Numbered from the stretch's first letter, positions 50,505-59,657 are shown. The stretch is 64,000 nucleotides of DNA from JAKVCB01 sp965243695 (GCA_965243695.1 CBDEWC010000045.1:186001-250000); one strand, 5' to 3'. The notes: generated by a model from the sequence alone, not told the origin. Numbers and translations: made by a program.

Positions 50505-51725
50505 GTGCCTGATTTTTCCCAACACGGCCCGATCACAACCATACACGATCTAGGGACCACACAACGCGAGGAGCTGATGGCGCTAATGCGCGCCGCATCC
50601 AGCAAATACCGAATTGGGTTGTTGCTGCCTATCACGGCGGCGGACATGCGGGCAGAGCCGTTTTCCAACATCATCAAGCAACTTGTGGAAGTTGAGTTTA
50701 TTGACACGATTGTTGTCGTACTCAACAAGGCTGAGGAGGTTGAAGACTACCAACAAACGGTTCGTATTCTGGCGCCCCTGGGTGAGCGGGCTCAAATCCT
50801 TTGGACAGATGGTCCTCGCGGAAAATCGCTGATCGCCAATCTGGTCGAACAGGGATTCAACGTCTCCAAGCCAGGTAAAGGGCGGGCGGTATGGCTCGCG
50901 TTTGGCTATCTGCTCGCCGACCCTAAACTCAAGGCCTTTGTACTGCACGACTGCGACATCGTGAATTACGACAACGACATGCTCGTTCGGTTGTGCATGC
51001 CCATGGTCCATCCGAGCCTCGACTTTGATTTCTGCAAGGCGTATTACGCCCGTTGTACTGACCGCATGCATGGTCGCGTTGTACGACTTCTGATGACCCC
51101 ACTTTTGAATGCCTTGATCTCCGTCTTGGGAAGTGACGAATTTCTTGTCTTCTTGAACAGCTTTCGCTATCCACTCGCTGGTGAATTTGCCGTGACTGCA
51201 GCACTGGCTCGTTCCAACCGAATCCCCAACGACTGGGGGCTTGAAGTCGGTACGCTGGCTGAAGTCTTTCGGAACGCCTCGCCAAAACGGGTTTGCCAAG
51301 TTGACCTGGGGCGACTTTATGAGCACAAACATCAACCTCTTTCATTGGAAGATCCACAACGTGGGTTGATGGGGATGTGCTCGGATATCCTCAAAAGCAT
51401 CATCCATACGCTGGCCAGCCGCGGCGTGGTGTTTTCCCCAGGGCATTTCATCAGCCTGCGGTCTGCCTACTTGCGGATGGCCCAAGATGCAATCCGCCAA
51501 TACCATGCTGATGCACTGATCAATAGTCTCACGTTCGACCGGCATGCCGAAGAACAGTCAATCGAGGCATTCGCCCAGCAAATTACATCGGTAGGTGATG
51601 CAATCTATAAAAACCCTTCGGGCGGAGATTCCATCCCGACGTGGACACGCGTTCTCACGGCACTGCCAGATTTTCCGCAACAGCTCCGGAAAATTGCCAT
51701 CGATGATCGTCGAGACTACTGCTGA
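50505..51725 (+). CDS. gpgS: glucosyl-3-phosphoglycerate synthase-like glycosyltransferase (GT81-type)
   Basis: 406 residues. It probably transfers glucose from an NDP-glucose to 3-phosphoglycerate to start glucosylglycerate-type compatible-solute synthesis. Matching features are RIGLLLPITAADMRAEPFSN, VDTIVVVLNKAEEVEDYQ-type strands, KGRAVWLAFGYLLADPKLKA, the metal-binding VLHDCDIVNYDNDMLVRL (DxD-like), FRYPLAGEFAVTAALA, and the WGLEVGTLAEVFRN segment typical of GpgS. The start at 50505 is a GTG and precedes the conserved region. Five genes (44630-51725) form one co-directional set. The donor sugar is inferred from the family. Confidence 0.82.
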   Translation: MPDFSQHGPITTIHDLGTTQREELMALMRAASSKYRIGLLLPITAADMRAEPFSNIIKQLVEVEFIDTIVVVLNKAEEVEDYQQTVRILAPLGERAQILWTDGPRGKSLIANLVEQGFNVSKPGKGRAVWLAFGYLLADPKLKAFVLHDCDIVNYDNDMLVRLCMPMVHPSLDFDFCKAYYARCTDRMHGRVVRLLMTPLLNALISVLGSDEFLVFLNSFRYPLAGEFAVTAALARSNRIPNDWGLEVGTLAEVFRNASPKRVCQVDLGRLYEHKHQPLSLEDPQRGLMGMCSDILKSIIHTLASRGVVFSPGHFISLRSAYLRMAQDAIRQYHADALINSLTFDRHAEEQSIEAFAQQITSVGDAIYKNPSGGDSIPTWTRVLTALPDFPQQLRKIAIDDRRDYC

Positions 51726-51730
51726 GCAGG

Positions 51731-51774
51731 TGAAACCTGGGCGAAACCTGGGCGAAACCTGGGCGAAACCTGAT
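51731..51774. repeat. tandem array, 4 x 11 bp, just after a stop codon
   Basis: TGAAACCTGGG at 51731, CGAAACCTGGG at 51742 and 51753, and CGAAACCTGAT at 51764. The array begins five bases after the GpgS-like gene's TGA (51723-51725). Confidence 0.93.
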
Positions 51775-51846
51775 AGCCCCGTGGCAGCCATCAACTAGGA
51801 TCACCGCGAGAGCCGCAAGATCGGTTCGCGGGATGGTAGCCGGTGG

Positions 51847-51888
51847 GTACCGCCAACTGTGTGCTGGCAACTGGGTACTGCCAACGAT
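51847..51888. repeat. imperfect tandem repeat, 3 x 14 bp
   Basis: GTACCGCCAACTGT, GTGCTGGCAACTGG and GTACTGCCAACGAT. Each has four to five differences from the others, so it looks like an older, decayed array. Confidence 0.6.
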
Positions 51889-52150
51889 GTTCAATGCAAT
51901 CGCCTGGAAGCCTGCCAGACTGATACCCCCAAAGCACTCGGTCGCGGGCCGTAAAACTCTTGGTACAGCAAGACCTTTCGTACCAACCTCGTAATTACGG
52001 CTCGCAGGCCAATCACTGATAGCAGATTTCTCCAACGGAAAATTGGCACCTGCTCGGTGCTAGTAAGTATCTGGCCGCTCTTGTGGCAATTGGCCAAATT
52101 CCGCTACAAATCTGCTTTCAAATCAATATCCCCCGGGTGAGTTGTTGGCT

Positions 52151-52804
52151 ATGCTCAAAACAGCTTTTGGATGGACTGTCGGTGTTCCTGCTATCGTTGC
52201 GCTAATAACGTACCCCAGCGGTGGTCAAACCAAACCGGTTGTCATCACCCCTCTGGTCGACCTCGTCGCGCCGGAAACTACGTCGCAACAGATTCTACCG
52301 GTCAGCTTCTACACAGAGCCGTCAGCCGCATATCCTGCCGTGCCAGCTGCGCCACCCTCCGGTTCGATCACCATCGACCCGATGACCTTACGGATCCTGG
52401 AACTCCGTGACGAAATGGCCGGCACGTTTCGCTCCGAGAACCAAACCTTTGCACTTTACGAAAAGGTTACTGGAACCAAGCAACAGGTCACCGACCGCGA
52501 AATCGTAGCTGCAGCTCTAGCTGGGCTTTCGTCCAATCCCAAATCAACAACCGCCGATTCGGTGACGGGCAACACGGTTCGAAGTGCCAACGTCTTCACA
52601 CCCCAGCAGGCGGCCGCGTTGCGCTATGCCACCGACCGGCTCGAGCAGGTTGCAGCTAGCTTGAACCGGGCAGAACTCACTGACCAAGCCCTTCAAATTC
52701 GCACACTCGCCAAATCGGTGGGCGTTAGTACAGCCAATCCCAAAACGTCTCTCGCGAAGCCTGGAGGCAAAACGCCATTGCCAGACAGCATTCTGCTGCG
52801 TTGA
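52151..52804 (+). CDS. hypothetical exported protein
   Basis: 217 residues from ATG 52151 (an ATG three codons upstream is also possible). The N terminus (LKTAFGWTVGVPAIVALITY) looks like a signal or anchor. The rest is Ala/Pro/Thr-rich with a short helix-like region (MTLRILELRDEMAGTFRSEN, then QQAAALRYATDRLEQVAASL). No family is recognised. It is followed immediately by an overlapping small frame (52801-53082) and lies before the pilus/secretion genes, so it might be linked to them. Confidence 0.6.
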   Translation: MLKTAFGWTVGVPAIVALITYPSGGQTKPVVITPLVDLVAPETTSQQILPVSFYTEPSAAYPAVPAAPPSGSITIDPMTLRILELRDEMAGTFRSENQTFALYEKVTGTKQQVTDREIVAAALAGLSSNPKSTTADSVTGNTVRSANVFTPQQAAALRYATDRLEQVAASLNRAELTDQALQIRTLAKSVGVSTANPKTSLAKPGGKTPLPDSILLR

Positions 52805-53082
52805 TCACGGGATGGTCTTCGGCGCGACATCGCCAGCCGCACAACCCTACATCGGGTACAAACCGCAATCCTGCTCAAATCCCTATCTCCGGACAGGTGG
52901 GCCCCAGCCCTCTGCGGGAAGTTTCAGCGTTGTCCGAGCCAACGGCGACACCTGAGGGGCTTGTACCGACCGGGCAAGTTGATTTCCGCCAGAAAAGGGT
53001 GGCCGCACCAGAGACGCCTCAGCCAACTGCACAGGGGGCGCGAAGCTTGGTTGACACCCGGCAAGACGTGCCGATACCCTAA
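52801..53082 (+). CDS. possible small downstream protein
   Basis: 93 codons beginning at a TTG that overlaps the upstream stop (TTGA). Composition is Pro/Gln/Thr-rich and without motif. It may be a real small protein coupled to the gene at 52151 or only an open stretch. A competing frame from ATG 52814 is 38 codons long. Confidence 0.25.
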   Translation: MITGWSSARHRQPHNPTSGTNRNPAQIPISGQVGPSPLREVSALSEPTATPEGLVPTGQVDFRQKRVAAPETPQPTAQGARSLVDTRQDVPIP

Positions 53083-53292
53083 TGATAGCTTGAATTTACT
53101 GCAATTTAAGTGGCCAGTTGAACCAGCGTGCGATATGGTTTCATCAGGCCGTCAAAAGGGACCAGCGGGCCCGCAATGGCCCGGTACCGACTGATCAATT
53201 CGAATAACGGTGTGTCGATCTAACGAAGGTTTTACTGTCGCTGTCCGTTTTACCAACAGGCCCAACCCACTCACAACGGAACAGATTTCTCC

Positions 53293-54987
53293 ATGCCCAC
53301 AGATTTTGAAGATTACCTGGTCGAACAGGGCATCGTTGGGCCTGAACAATTGGCCGAAGCACGTACGTTGGCAAGTTCCAGCAACGTGAAGGTATACGAC
53401 GCGCTTATCCAACAGGGATATGCAAGTTCTGAGCAGGTAATGCAGGCGATGGCCGATAAGGAGGGATACGAATTCTTCGACTTGCGAGATGTGCCAATCC
53501 CACCAAACGTGGTGGAACTGGTGCCTGAGTCGGTCTCTCGCGAAAATGCGGTGATTCCCCTGGCTGAAGGAGAGGACGGCTCGCTTAAAGTCCTGGTCAG
53601 CGACCCGTTCGACTACGAAACGCGTGAAAAACTCCAGTTCATTCTGAACCGCGAGATCAACATTGCCTTGGCGACACGCGAGAGCATTCTGGAGGCAATC
53701 AATCGAAACTACGGGCAAATGGGCGACGAGAGTGCCGACTCGATGCTCCAGGAATTTACCGATACGGCCATCGACTTCACCGAAACCGAAGAAAATCAGC
53801 AGGATGATGATGAAGTCGATGAATCGAGTGCGCCGATTGTACGTCTCGTTCAGCTCATGATCACCGAAGCAGTCCAGCTGCGGGCATCCGATATCCATAT
53901 TGAACCCTTCGAAGACCGGGTACGAATCCGTTATCGCATTGACGGTGTACTGATCGAGCGAGACAGCCCACCGCGCCGACTTCTCGGGGCACTACTTTCG
54001 CGGGTAAAAATCCTCTCCAGAATGGACATTGCCGAACGTCGTCGCTGTCAGGATGGGCGAATAAAGATCACTGCCAACGGAAAAGAACTCGATTTGCGCG
54101 TGAGTATGCTCCCCACCAATCATGGCCAATCGTGCGTGATGCGGCTGTTGGATAAAGACAATATCAAAGTCGGGGTGCAGCAATTAGGGCTCAGTGATCA
54201 GGATTTCCGCAAATTCCGCAATCTGATTCGAAGACCCAACGGTATTCTGCTCGTGACCGGCCCGACCGGTTCGGGAAAAACAACCACCTTGTATGCGGCG
54301 ATGAACGAGCTCAACCGGCCAGACCGCAAAATCATCACGGCTGAGGATCCTGTGGAGTACTACCTGCCCGGGGTCAACCAGGTTGAGGTTCGGCACAATA
54401 TCGGCCTCGATTTTTCAGCCATCATTCGTTCGATGCTGCGACAAGCACCAAACATCATTCTCGTCGGTGAAATGCGAGATCATGAGACAGCCAGCATGGG
54501 GATCCAGGCCTCATTAACTGGACATCTAGTTTTTAGTACATTACATACGAACGATGCGCCCGGTGCCATTACACGAATGGTCGATATGGGGGTACCTGCC
54601 TACCTGGTGGCAGGGAGTGTTATCGGTATTTTGGCCCAGCGTTTGGTGCGTGTGGTGTGTTCCAAATGCAGGCAGCCCTACGCACCTCCGGAGCGGGAGC
54701 TCACAGCGGCCGGAATCACGCCTGAACAGGCGAGCTCAGCCACCTTTATGAAAGGAAAAGGCTGCAATCACTGCGGAAATAGCGGATATCGGGGGCGACT
54801 CGGAATTTTTGAATTGCTTACGATGAGTAGCAGCGTTCGCGAACTGGTCTTCCAGGGCGCATCGACTCCTCAGATTCGAGCGGAAGCTGTAAAAGAAGGT
54901 ATGAACGTACTTTACAACGACGGAATACGCAAAGTACTGTCCGGAGTGACCACGATCGAAGAGATTTTTCGGGTGGCCCAGAAGTAG
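53293..54987 (+). CDS. GspE/PilB-type secretion/pilus assembly ATPase
   Basis: 564 residues. It powers assembly of a type IV pilus or type II pseudopilus. An N-terminal MshEN-type region (FEDYLVEQGIVGPEQLAEAR and SSEQVMQAMADKEGYEFFDL) comes before the ATPase core. Walker A is VTGPTGSGKTTTLYAAMNEL at ~318-337, Asp box ITAEDPVEYYLPGVNQVEVR, Walker B-like NIILVGEMRDHETASMGIQA, and His box LVFSTLHTNDAPGAI. The zinc-type four-Cys motif CSKC (~455) and CNHC (~491) is present. It starts the cluster with PilT, a second GspE, PilC and pseudopilins. Confidence 0.93.
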   Translation: MPTDFEDYLVEQGIVGPEQLAEARTLASSSNVKVYDALIQQGYASSEQVMQAMADKEGYEFFDLRDVPIPPNVVELVPESVSRENAVIPLAEGEDGSLKVLVSDPFDYETREKLQFILNREINIALATRESILEAINRNYGQMGDESADSMLQEFTDTAIDFTETEENQQDDDEVDESSAPIVRLVQLMITEAVQLRASDIHIEPFEDRVRIRYRIDGVLIERDSPPRRLLGALLSRVKILSRMDIAERRRCQDGRIKITANGKELDLRVSMLPTNHGQSCVMRLLDKDNIKVGVQQLGLSDQDFRKFRNLIRRPNGILLVTGPTGSGKTTTLYAAMNELNRPDRKIITAEDPVEYYLPGVNQVEVRHNIGLDFSAIIRSMLRQAPNIILVGEMRDHETASMGIQASLTGHLVFSTLHTNDAPGAITRMVDMGVPAYLVAGSVIGILAQRLVRVVCSKCRQPYAPPERELTAAGITPEQASSATFMKGKGCNHCGNSGYRGRLGIFELLTMSSSVRELVFQGASTPQIRAEAVKEGMNVLYNDGIRKVLSGVTTIEEIFRVAQK

Positions 54988-55401
54988 CCAATCCTCGCCT
55001 TATTAGGAGGGATTGGCCGTGAAATTAGCCATTTTATGGCTGGAGCTGCTCTTTTTTAGGTTGAGTACCTGGCTTTGAAGACGAATAATTCAGCGACGGG
55101 GCGTTACACAGGAGAACCGGAACAGGGCATCTCAAGCAGTGTTTTCGAGGTCTGCTGATTGCATTTTGCCATTTGGCAGGTCGTGTAACGGGCCACGTGG
55201 CCTTATGCACTGCGACACGTTGTCGGATGGGTTGCCTGCCACATCTCGCGCTGGGAACGACCGCGGCTGATTGTCAGATTCACCGCACGGCATGATCGGT
55301 CTACGCAAGCCAGAAGGGGCTTCCCTGGCACAAGCAGGTCTGGTCAGCAGGATAGGTGGCCAGACCTCATTCCGACACCAGTTACAAGGGAAAATTATCG
55401 G
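54988..55401. other. intergenic region with hairpins
   Basis: 414 bases between the first GspE and PilT. Just after the stop, CCAATCCTC (54988-54996) pairs with GAGGGATTGG (55007-55016, one bulge). The remainder shows no gene. Confidence 0.5.
55027..55057 (+). terminator. possible Rho-independent terminator after GspE
   Basis: AGCCAT-TTT-ATGGCT (55027-55041) forms a 6-bp stem, and a run of six T follows at 55052-55057 about ten bases later. The spacing is longer than in standard terminators. A second hairpin lies 15 bases upstream. Confidence 0.4.
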
Positions 55402-56511
55402 ATGGGAACAATTCTCGTTGACAAACTGCTCGCTGCAACCGTCAAGCAGGAAGCAAGCGATCTGCACATCACCGTAGGCCAACCGCCCGTACTACGCGTG
55501 CACGGTCGGCTGCAACGTTTGAAGACCAAGGTGTTGGAACCGGCCGATACGACAGCCCTGATGAAAAGCATCACCCCAGAACGGTGCCAACAGGAATTTC
55601 AAGAGACCGGCAGTACGGACTTTGGTTTTGCGTTTGGGGATTCTGCCCGCTTCCGGGTCTCGGTGTTTCGACAGCGAGGCAATGTGGCGATGGTTCTCCG
55701 GCAGATACCGGTCGAACTTTGGACCATGGACCAGTTGAACATTCCCGCAATTTTCAAACAAATGATCATGCGGCCCCGTGGTTTGATTCTGGTAACCGGG
55801 CCTACCGGATCGGGGAAGTCGACATCGCTGGCCGCGATGATTGACTACATCAACGACTGCTGCGATCACCACATCATCACGATCGAAGATCCGATTGAGT
55901 TCTATCACGTGCACAAGAAATCGACGATCAACCAGCGGGAAGTGGGTGTCGATGTGACCTCCTTTGCCGAGGCAATTCGTCGCGCATTGCGGCAAGACCC
56001 CGACATCATCCTGGTGGGTGAGTTGCGGGATCTGGAAACTATTGAAGCAGCGATTACCGCAGCAGAAACGGGACATATTGTCTTTGGGACACTACACACC
56101 TCCAGTGCTGCTGGTACGATTAACCGCATTATTGACGTCTTCCCAACCAATCAACAGGAACAGATTCGCACCCAATTAGCATCCGCAATTATTGGAATTT
56201 TAGCGCAACAACTTCTCAAAAAAGAGGGCGGAGGACGGGTCGCCGCATTTGAAACCCTGGTTGTCACTCCGGGTATTGCGAACCTGATTCGCGAAAACAA
56301 GATTTTCCGCATCACTTCTGCCATCCAAACTGGCCAACGCCATGGCATGCAGTTGTTGGATGACCACATCTTTCAACTTTGGTCAGAAGGCCTGATCAGC
56401 AAGGAAAATGGTATTGGAAAATCGAACTACCCGGATGAACTCGCCAACAGAATCGCTACGGCAGAACGTGGCGTCTTTGATGATGAAGCGGAAGAGGAAG
56501 ACGTCGCTTAG
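55402..56511 (+). CDS. pilT: PilT-family twitching/retraction ATPase
   Basis: 369 residues, the usual PilT length, against >550 for GspE. The N terminus is DKLLAATVKQEASDLHITVG. Walker A is LILVTGPTGSGKSTSLAAMI at ~131, Asp box HHIITIEDPIEFYHVHKKST, the Walker-B box RQDPDIILVGELRDLETIEA, and His box HIVFGTLHTSSAAGTINRII. The AIRAGE-like C-terminal helix reads GMQLLDDHIFQLWSEGLISK. PilT disassembles pili, so a functional twitching pilus, rather than only secretion, is likely. It ends 57 bases before the next ATPase. Confidence 0.92.
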   Translation: MGTILVDKLLAATVKQEASDLHITVGQPPVLRVHGRLQRLKTKVLEPADTTALMKSITPERCQQEFQETGSTDFGFAFGDSARFRVSVFRQRGNVAMVLRQIPVELWTMDQLNIPAIFKQMIMRPRGLILVTGPTGSGKSTSLAAMIDYINDCCDHHIITIEDPIEFYHVHKKSTINQREVGVDVTSFAEAIRRALRQDPDIILVGELRDLETIEAAITAAETGHIVFGTLHTSSAAGTINRIIDVFPTNQQEQIRTQLASAIIGILAQQLLKKEGGGRVAAFETLVVTPGIANLIRENKIFRITSAIQTGQRHGMQLLDDHIFQLWSEGLISKENGIGKSNYPDELANRIATAERGVFDDEAEEEDVA

Positions 56512-56568
56512 CAACAACCGTAACCGCCTTTTACCGAAACCGCAGTCCTCTTAAATTGACATCGACCA

Positions 56569-58287
56569 ATGGCACATCGGCGTATTGGACAGGTCCTGGT
56601 AGATATGGGGTTCGTTTCTGACGAACAACTCGAGCTGCTGATGGACGAACAGCAGCAGCACCCAGGACAATTGTTGGGGCAGGTCGCCCTCGACATCGGC
56701 CTGCTCAATGAAGAGCAACTCGCCCAGGCGCTGGCCGAACAACTGTCGCTTCAGGCAGTGAGTGTCACTGATTTAACGATTGCCAAAGACGTGCTCAGCC
56801 TGGTCACCGAACCGATGGCACAGATGTACCGCATCGTCCCCATCGAGTTTGATGGCGACACACTGACGATTGCCACGTCGGCTCCCCAAAATCTGAGCAC
56901 TCAGGACGAGCTGCGTACGTTTCTCGGCTACGACATTCGTGTCGTCGTCGCAACCGAGTCTGGCATGACAGCCGCCCTGGAAAGGTATTTCGGTGAAACG
57001 AACGAAAGCGTCGAAAGCCTGGTCGCTGCGCTGGAAGATGACGAAGATCTGGCCAAGGCAGCTGCCGTGGTGAACGCCGACGGCCCCATTGACCTCACCA
57101 GTGTGGAAGCACTGGCCGACAGTGCTCCTGTCCGCAAGTTGCTGAACATGGTTTTGTTGTTGGCGATTAAGGACCATGCGAGCGACTTGCATTTCGAGCC
57201 GTTTGAAGACGAGTTTCGCATTCGGATTAAGGCCGACGGCGTGCTCTACGAAATGGTACCCCCCCCCAGACACCTGGCGTTTGCCATCACGACGCGAATC
57301 AAGGTGATGGCGAATCTCGACATCGCCGAACGCCGTTTGCCGCAAGATGGCCGGATCGAACTCGCCGTTGGCGGACACCCTGTCGACTTGCGCGTGAGTG
57401 TCCTGCCAACCATGTTTGGCGAAAGTGTGGTACTGCGGGTTTTAGATCGGTCGGTTGTTTCGCTCGACTTGAAAAAGGTGGGGCTGGATGACCAAACACT
57501 GAACCAATTTCGCGATGTGATCGGCAGACCCAACGGGATTGTGCTCGTGACCGGACCCACCGGATCCGGAAAAACAACGACCCTTTATTCAGCACTGAAC
57601 GAACTGAACACGATTAAAGACAAACTCATCACGACCGAGGATCCTGTCGAATACGATATGGAAGGGATTGTGCAAGTCCCCATCGACGCGTCGATCGGCA
57701 ACACGTTTGCCAATTGTTTGCGGGCAATCCTCCGCCAGGATCCTGACAAAATTCTCGTCGGAGAAATCCGCGACCTGGAAACTGCTGAAATCGCCGTCCA
57801 GGCCTCGCTCACGGGACATCTTGTCTTCAGCACCCTGCACACCAACGACGCCCCCAGCACCATTACACGAATGAAAGACATGGGGGTGCCAACCTTTCTC
57901 ATCACCGCAACCGTCGAGGCCATCCTGGCCCAGCGGTTGGTCCGCACAATCTGTTCAAATTGTCGTGAAGAGTATACCCCCTCACAAGAAGTGCTCGATG
58001 ACCTTGAACTGACGACTGACGACCTTCGCGGCAAAAAGGTTTATCGGGGGGCTGGCTGCGAAGTCTGCAACAACACGGGGTACAAGGGCCGAGTTGGGTT
58101 GTTTGAATTCATGATCATGACCAACGAGTTACGCGATCTGATTATGGACAATGCTTCAACCGATCTGTTGCGCAACATGGCCTGCCGACAAGGCATGCGC
58201 AATTTGCGTGACATCGGTGTGGAAGCTTGCTTTGCGGGAAAAACAACACCCGATGAGATCATTCGAGAGACGATCATCGAAGGTTAA
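56569..58287 (+). CDS. second GspE/PilB-type ATPase
   Basis: 572 residues. The N-terminal MshEN region (RIGQVLVDMGFVSDEQLELL, GQVALDIGLLNEEQLAQALA) differs from that of the first GspE. Walker A is VLVTGPTGSGKTTTLYSALN at ~325-345, then LITTEDPVEYDMEGIVQVPI, Walker B NLRAILRQDP-type helix with DKILVGEIRDLETAEI, and LVFSTLHTNDAPSTITRMKD. The zinc Cys pairs are CSNC (~461) and CEVC (~497). Two such ATPases beside one PilT may serve pilus extension and a separate type II-like pseudopilus. Its stop lies 41 bases before PilC. Confidence 0.92.
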   Translation: MAHRRIGQVLVDMGFVSDEQLELLMDEQQQHPGQLLGQVALDIGLLNEEQLAQALAEQLSLQAVSVTDLTIAKDVLSLVTEPMAQMYRIVPIEFDGDTLTIATSAPQNLSTQDELRTFLGYDIRVVVATESGMTAALERYFGETNESVESLVAALEDDEDLAKAAAVVNADGPIDLTSVEALADSAPVRKLLNMVLLLAIKDHASDLHFEPFEDEFRIRIKADGVLYEMVPPPRHLAFAITTRIKVMANLDIAERRLPQDGRIELAVGGHPVDLRVSVLPTMFGESVVLRVLDRSVVSLDLKKVGLDDQTLNQFRDVIGRPNGIVLVTGPTGSGKTTTLYSALNELNTIKDKLITTEDPVEYDMEGIVQVPIDASIGNTFANCLRAILRQDPDKILVGEIRDLETAEIAVQASLTGHLVFSTLHTNDAPSTITRMKDMGVPTFLITATVEAILAQRLVRTICSNCREEYTPSQEVLDDLELTTDDLRGKKVYRGAGCEVCNNTGYKGRVGLFEFMIMTNELRDLIMDNASTDLLRNMACRQGMRNLRDIGVEACFAGKTTPDEIIRETIIEG

Positions 58288-58330
58288 CGAGGGGCAACAG
58301 ATTAACGACTGCCAACAGGATAACGGCGAT
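58285..58330. repeat. imperfect tandem array, 2.5 x 18 bp, beginning at a stop codon
   Basis: TAACGAGGGGCAACAGAT at 58285 starts with the TAA of the second GspE gene. TAACGACTGCCAACAGGA follows at 58303, then TAACGGCGAT at 58321. The last unit runs into the start of PilC. Confidence 0.7.
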
Positions 58331-59657
58331 GCCAACTTTTCAATTCGAAGCGATGGACTCGACCGGTGCAGAAATCAAAGATGTGATTGATGCGCCGTCG
58401 GAAGAAGATGCCCAAGCCACCATACGGCAGATGGGCTACTTCGTGACAAAGATCACGGTCAAAAAGAGTCGCAAAAAAACCGAAGGAGCCGGCCCCGCCA
58501 AGAAAAAACGGGGGTTTGTCTTTGGTGGCGTCAAGTCGCGAGAATTAACAGCCTTTACCCGTCAGCTTTCCATTCTCCAGGATGCCGGCCTGCCGATCCT
58601 CCGCAGCCTGAGAATCCTTGCCGGACAAGCCAAACCAGGTCGACTTAAATACTCACTCGAAGATACCTGCGAAGCGATTGAAGCGGGCGATACGCTCTCG
58701 GAGGCCATGGCCAAAAGCCCCAAGTGTTTCAACCGCCTTTACGTCAACATGATCAAGGCAGGAGAGGCGGGCGGTGCCCTGGAAATTATCCTTCAGCGCC
58801 TGGCCGATTTCCAGGAACGGGCCGAATCACTCAAGCGCAAAGTCAAAGGAGCGATGGTCTATCCGATCGTCGTCATTACCGTTGCGGTTGGCATCTTGAC
58901 CTTCATCATGATCAAGATTGTTCCTGAATTTGAAAAAATCTTTATCGAGTTCGATTTGGAACTCCCTCCTATGACGCTCATGTTGGTTGCTGTATCCAAC
59001 TGGTGCGTGACCTATTGGTATTTGATACCTGGTATCCCAATCTCGATCTGGTTGATGGTCAAGCTGATCCGAAAATTCAAACATGGTCGAATTGGCTGGG
59101 ATCAGTTCGTACTGAAGGTCCCCATTTTCGGGCAACTGGTCGAAAAAAATATACTCGCGCGTACCACCCGGACCCTGGGAACTTTGGTCTCCAGTGGTGT
59201 GCCCATTCTCGAAGCCTTGAACATTACCCGCGACACCAGCGGCAATGCAGTTTTTGAACACATGTATAGCAAAGTGGGTGAAGCAATTCGCGAAGGTGAA
59301 TCGATCGCCAAGCCGATGAAAGAAAACTCGGCACCTGGATTTCACCCCATGGCAGCTTTCTTCTGGTTTTGCTTCATAGGTGGTCCGATCGGGCTGCTGT
59401 TGTATCTGTTGAAATTTAACAAACGCATCGTCGACGACATCGTCGTCAACATGGTCGATGTGGGCGAGGAAACGGGTGAACTCGATACGATGCTCTACAA
59501 GGTCGCCGACACTTACGACGAAGAAGTGGCCGTGCTGACTGAGAGCCTCACCAAGCTGATGGAACCACTCTTGATTATTTTCCTGGGCGGAGCGGTTGGA
59601 TTTATCGTGATCGCCCTGTTCATCCCGTTGGTAAAACTGATTGAAGGTTTGTCGTAA
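58329..59657 (+). CDS. type II secretion/type IV pilus membrane protein, PilC/GspF
   Basis: 442 residues, about 40 longer than usual. Two GspF domains are visible: ELTAFTRQLSILQDAGLPIL at ~75, with ALEIILQRLADFQERAESLK, and the second at LVEKNILARTTRTLGTLVSS with GEETGELDTMLYKVADTYDE. Membrane segments include VVITVAVGILTFIMIKIVPE and IFLGGAVGFIVIALFIPLVK. The second domain has an insertion (MAAFFWFCFIGGPIGLLLYL) that is not in standard GspF and looks like an extra membrane helix. It follows the second GspE by 41 bases. Confidence 0.9.
   Translation: MPTFQFEAMDSTGAEIKDVIDAPSEEDAQATIRQMGYFVTKITVKKSRKKTEGAGPAKKKRGFVFGGVKSRELTAFTRQLSILQDAGLPILRSLRILAGQAKPGRLKYSLEDTCEAIEAGDTLSEAMAKSPKCFNRLYVNMIKAGEAGGALEIILQRLADFQERAESLKRKVKGAMVYPIVVITVAVGILTFIMIKIVPEFEKIFIEFDLELPPMTLMLVAVSNWCVTYWYLIPGIPISIWLMVKLIRKFKHGRIGWDQFVLKVPIFGQLVEKNILARTTRTLGTLVSSGVPILEALNITRDTSGNAVFEHMYSKVGEAIREGESIAKPMKENSAPGFHPMAAFFWFCFIGGPIGLLLYLLKFNKRIVDDIVVNMVDVGEETGELDTMLYKVADTYDEEVAVLTESLTKLMEPLLIIFLGGAVGFIVIALFIPLVKLIEGLS

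Larger units (their letters stand above)
51726..52150. other. intergenic region with two short tandem repeats
   Basis: 425 bases without a clear gene. It contains the 4 x 11 bp array at 51731-51774 and an imperfect 3 x 14 bp repeat at 51847-51888. A minus-strand open frame here (52035-51655) overlaps the end of gpgS and has no motif. Confidence 0.5.

Noticed and set aside
54988..55016. Riboswitch or RNA gene between GspE and PilT
   Set aside because: Only a short imperfect hairpin is seen and no conserved RNA element was recognised.
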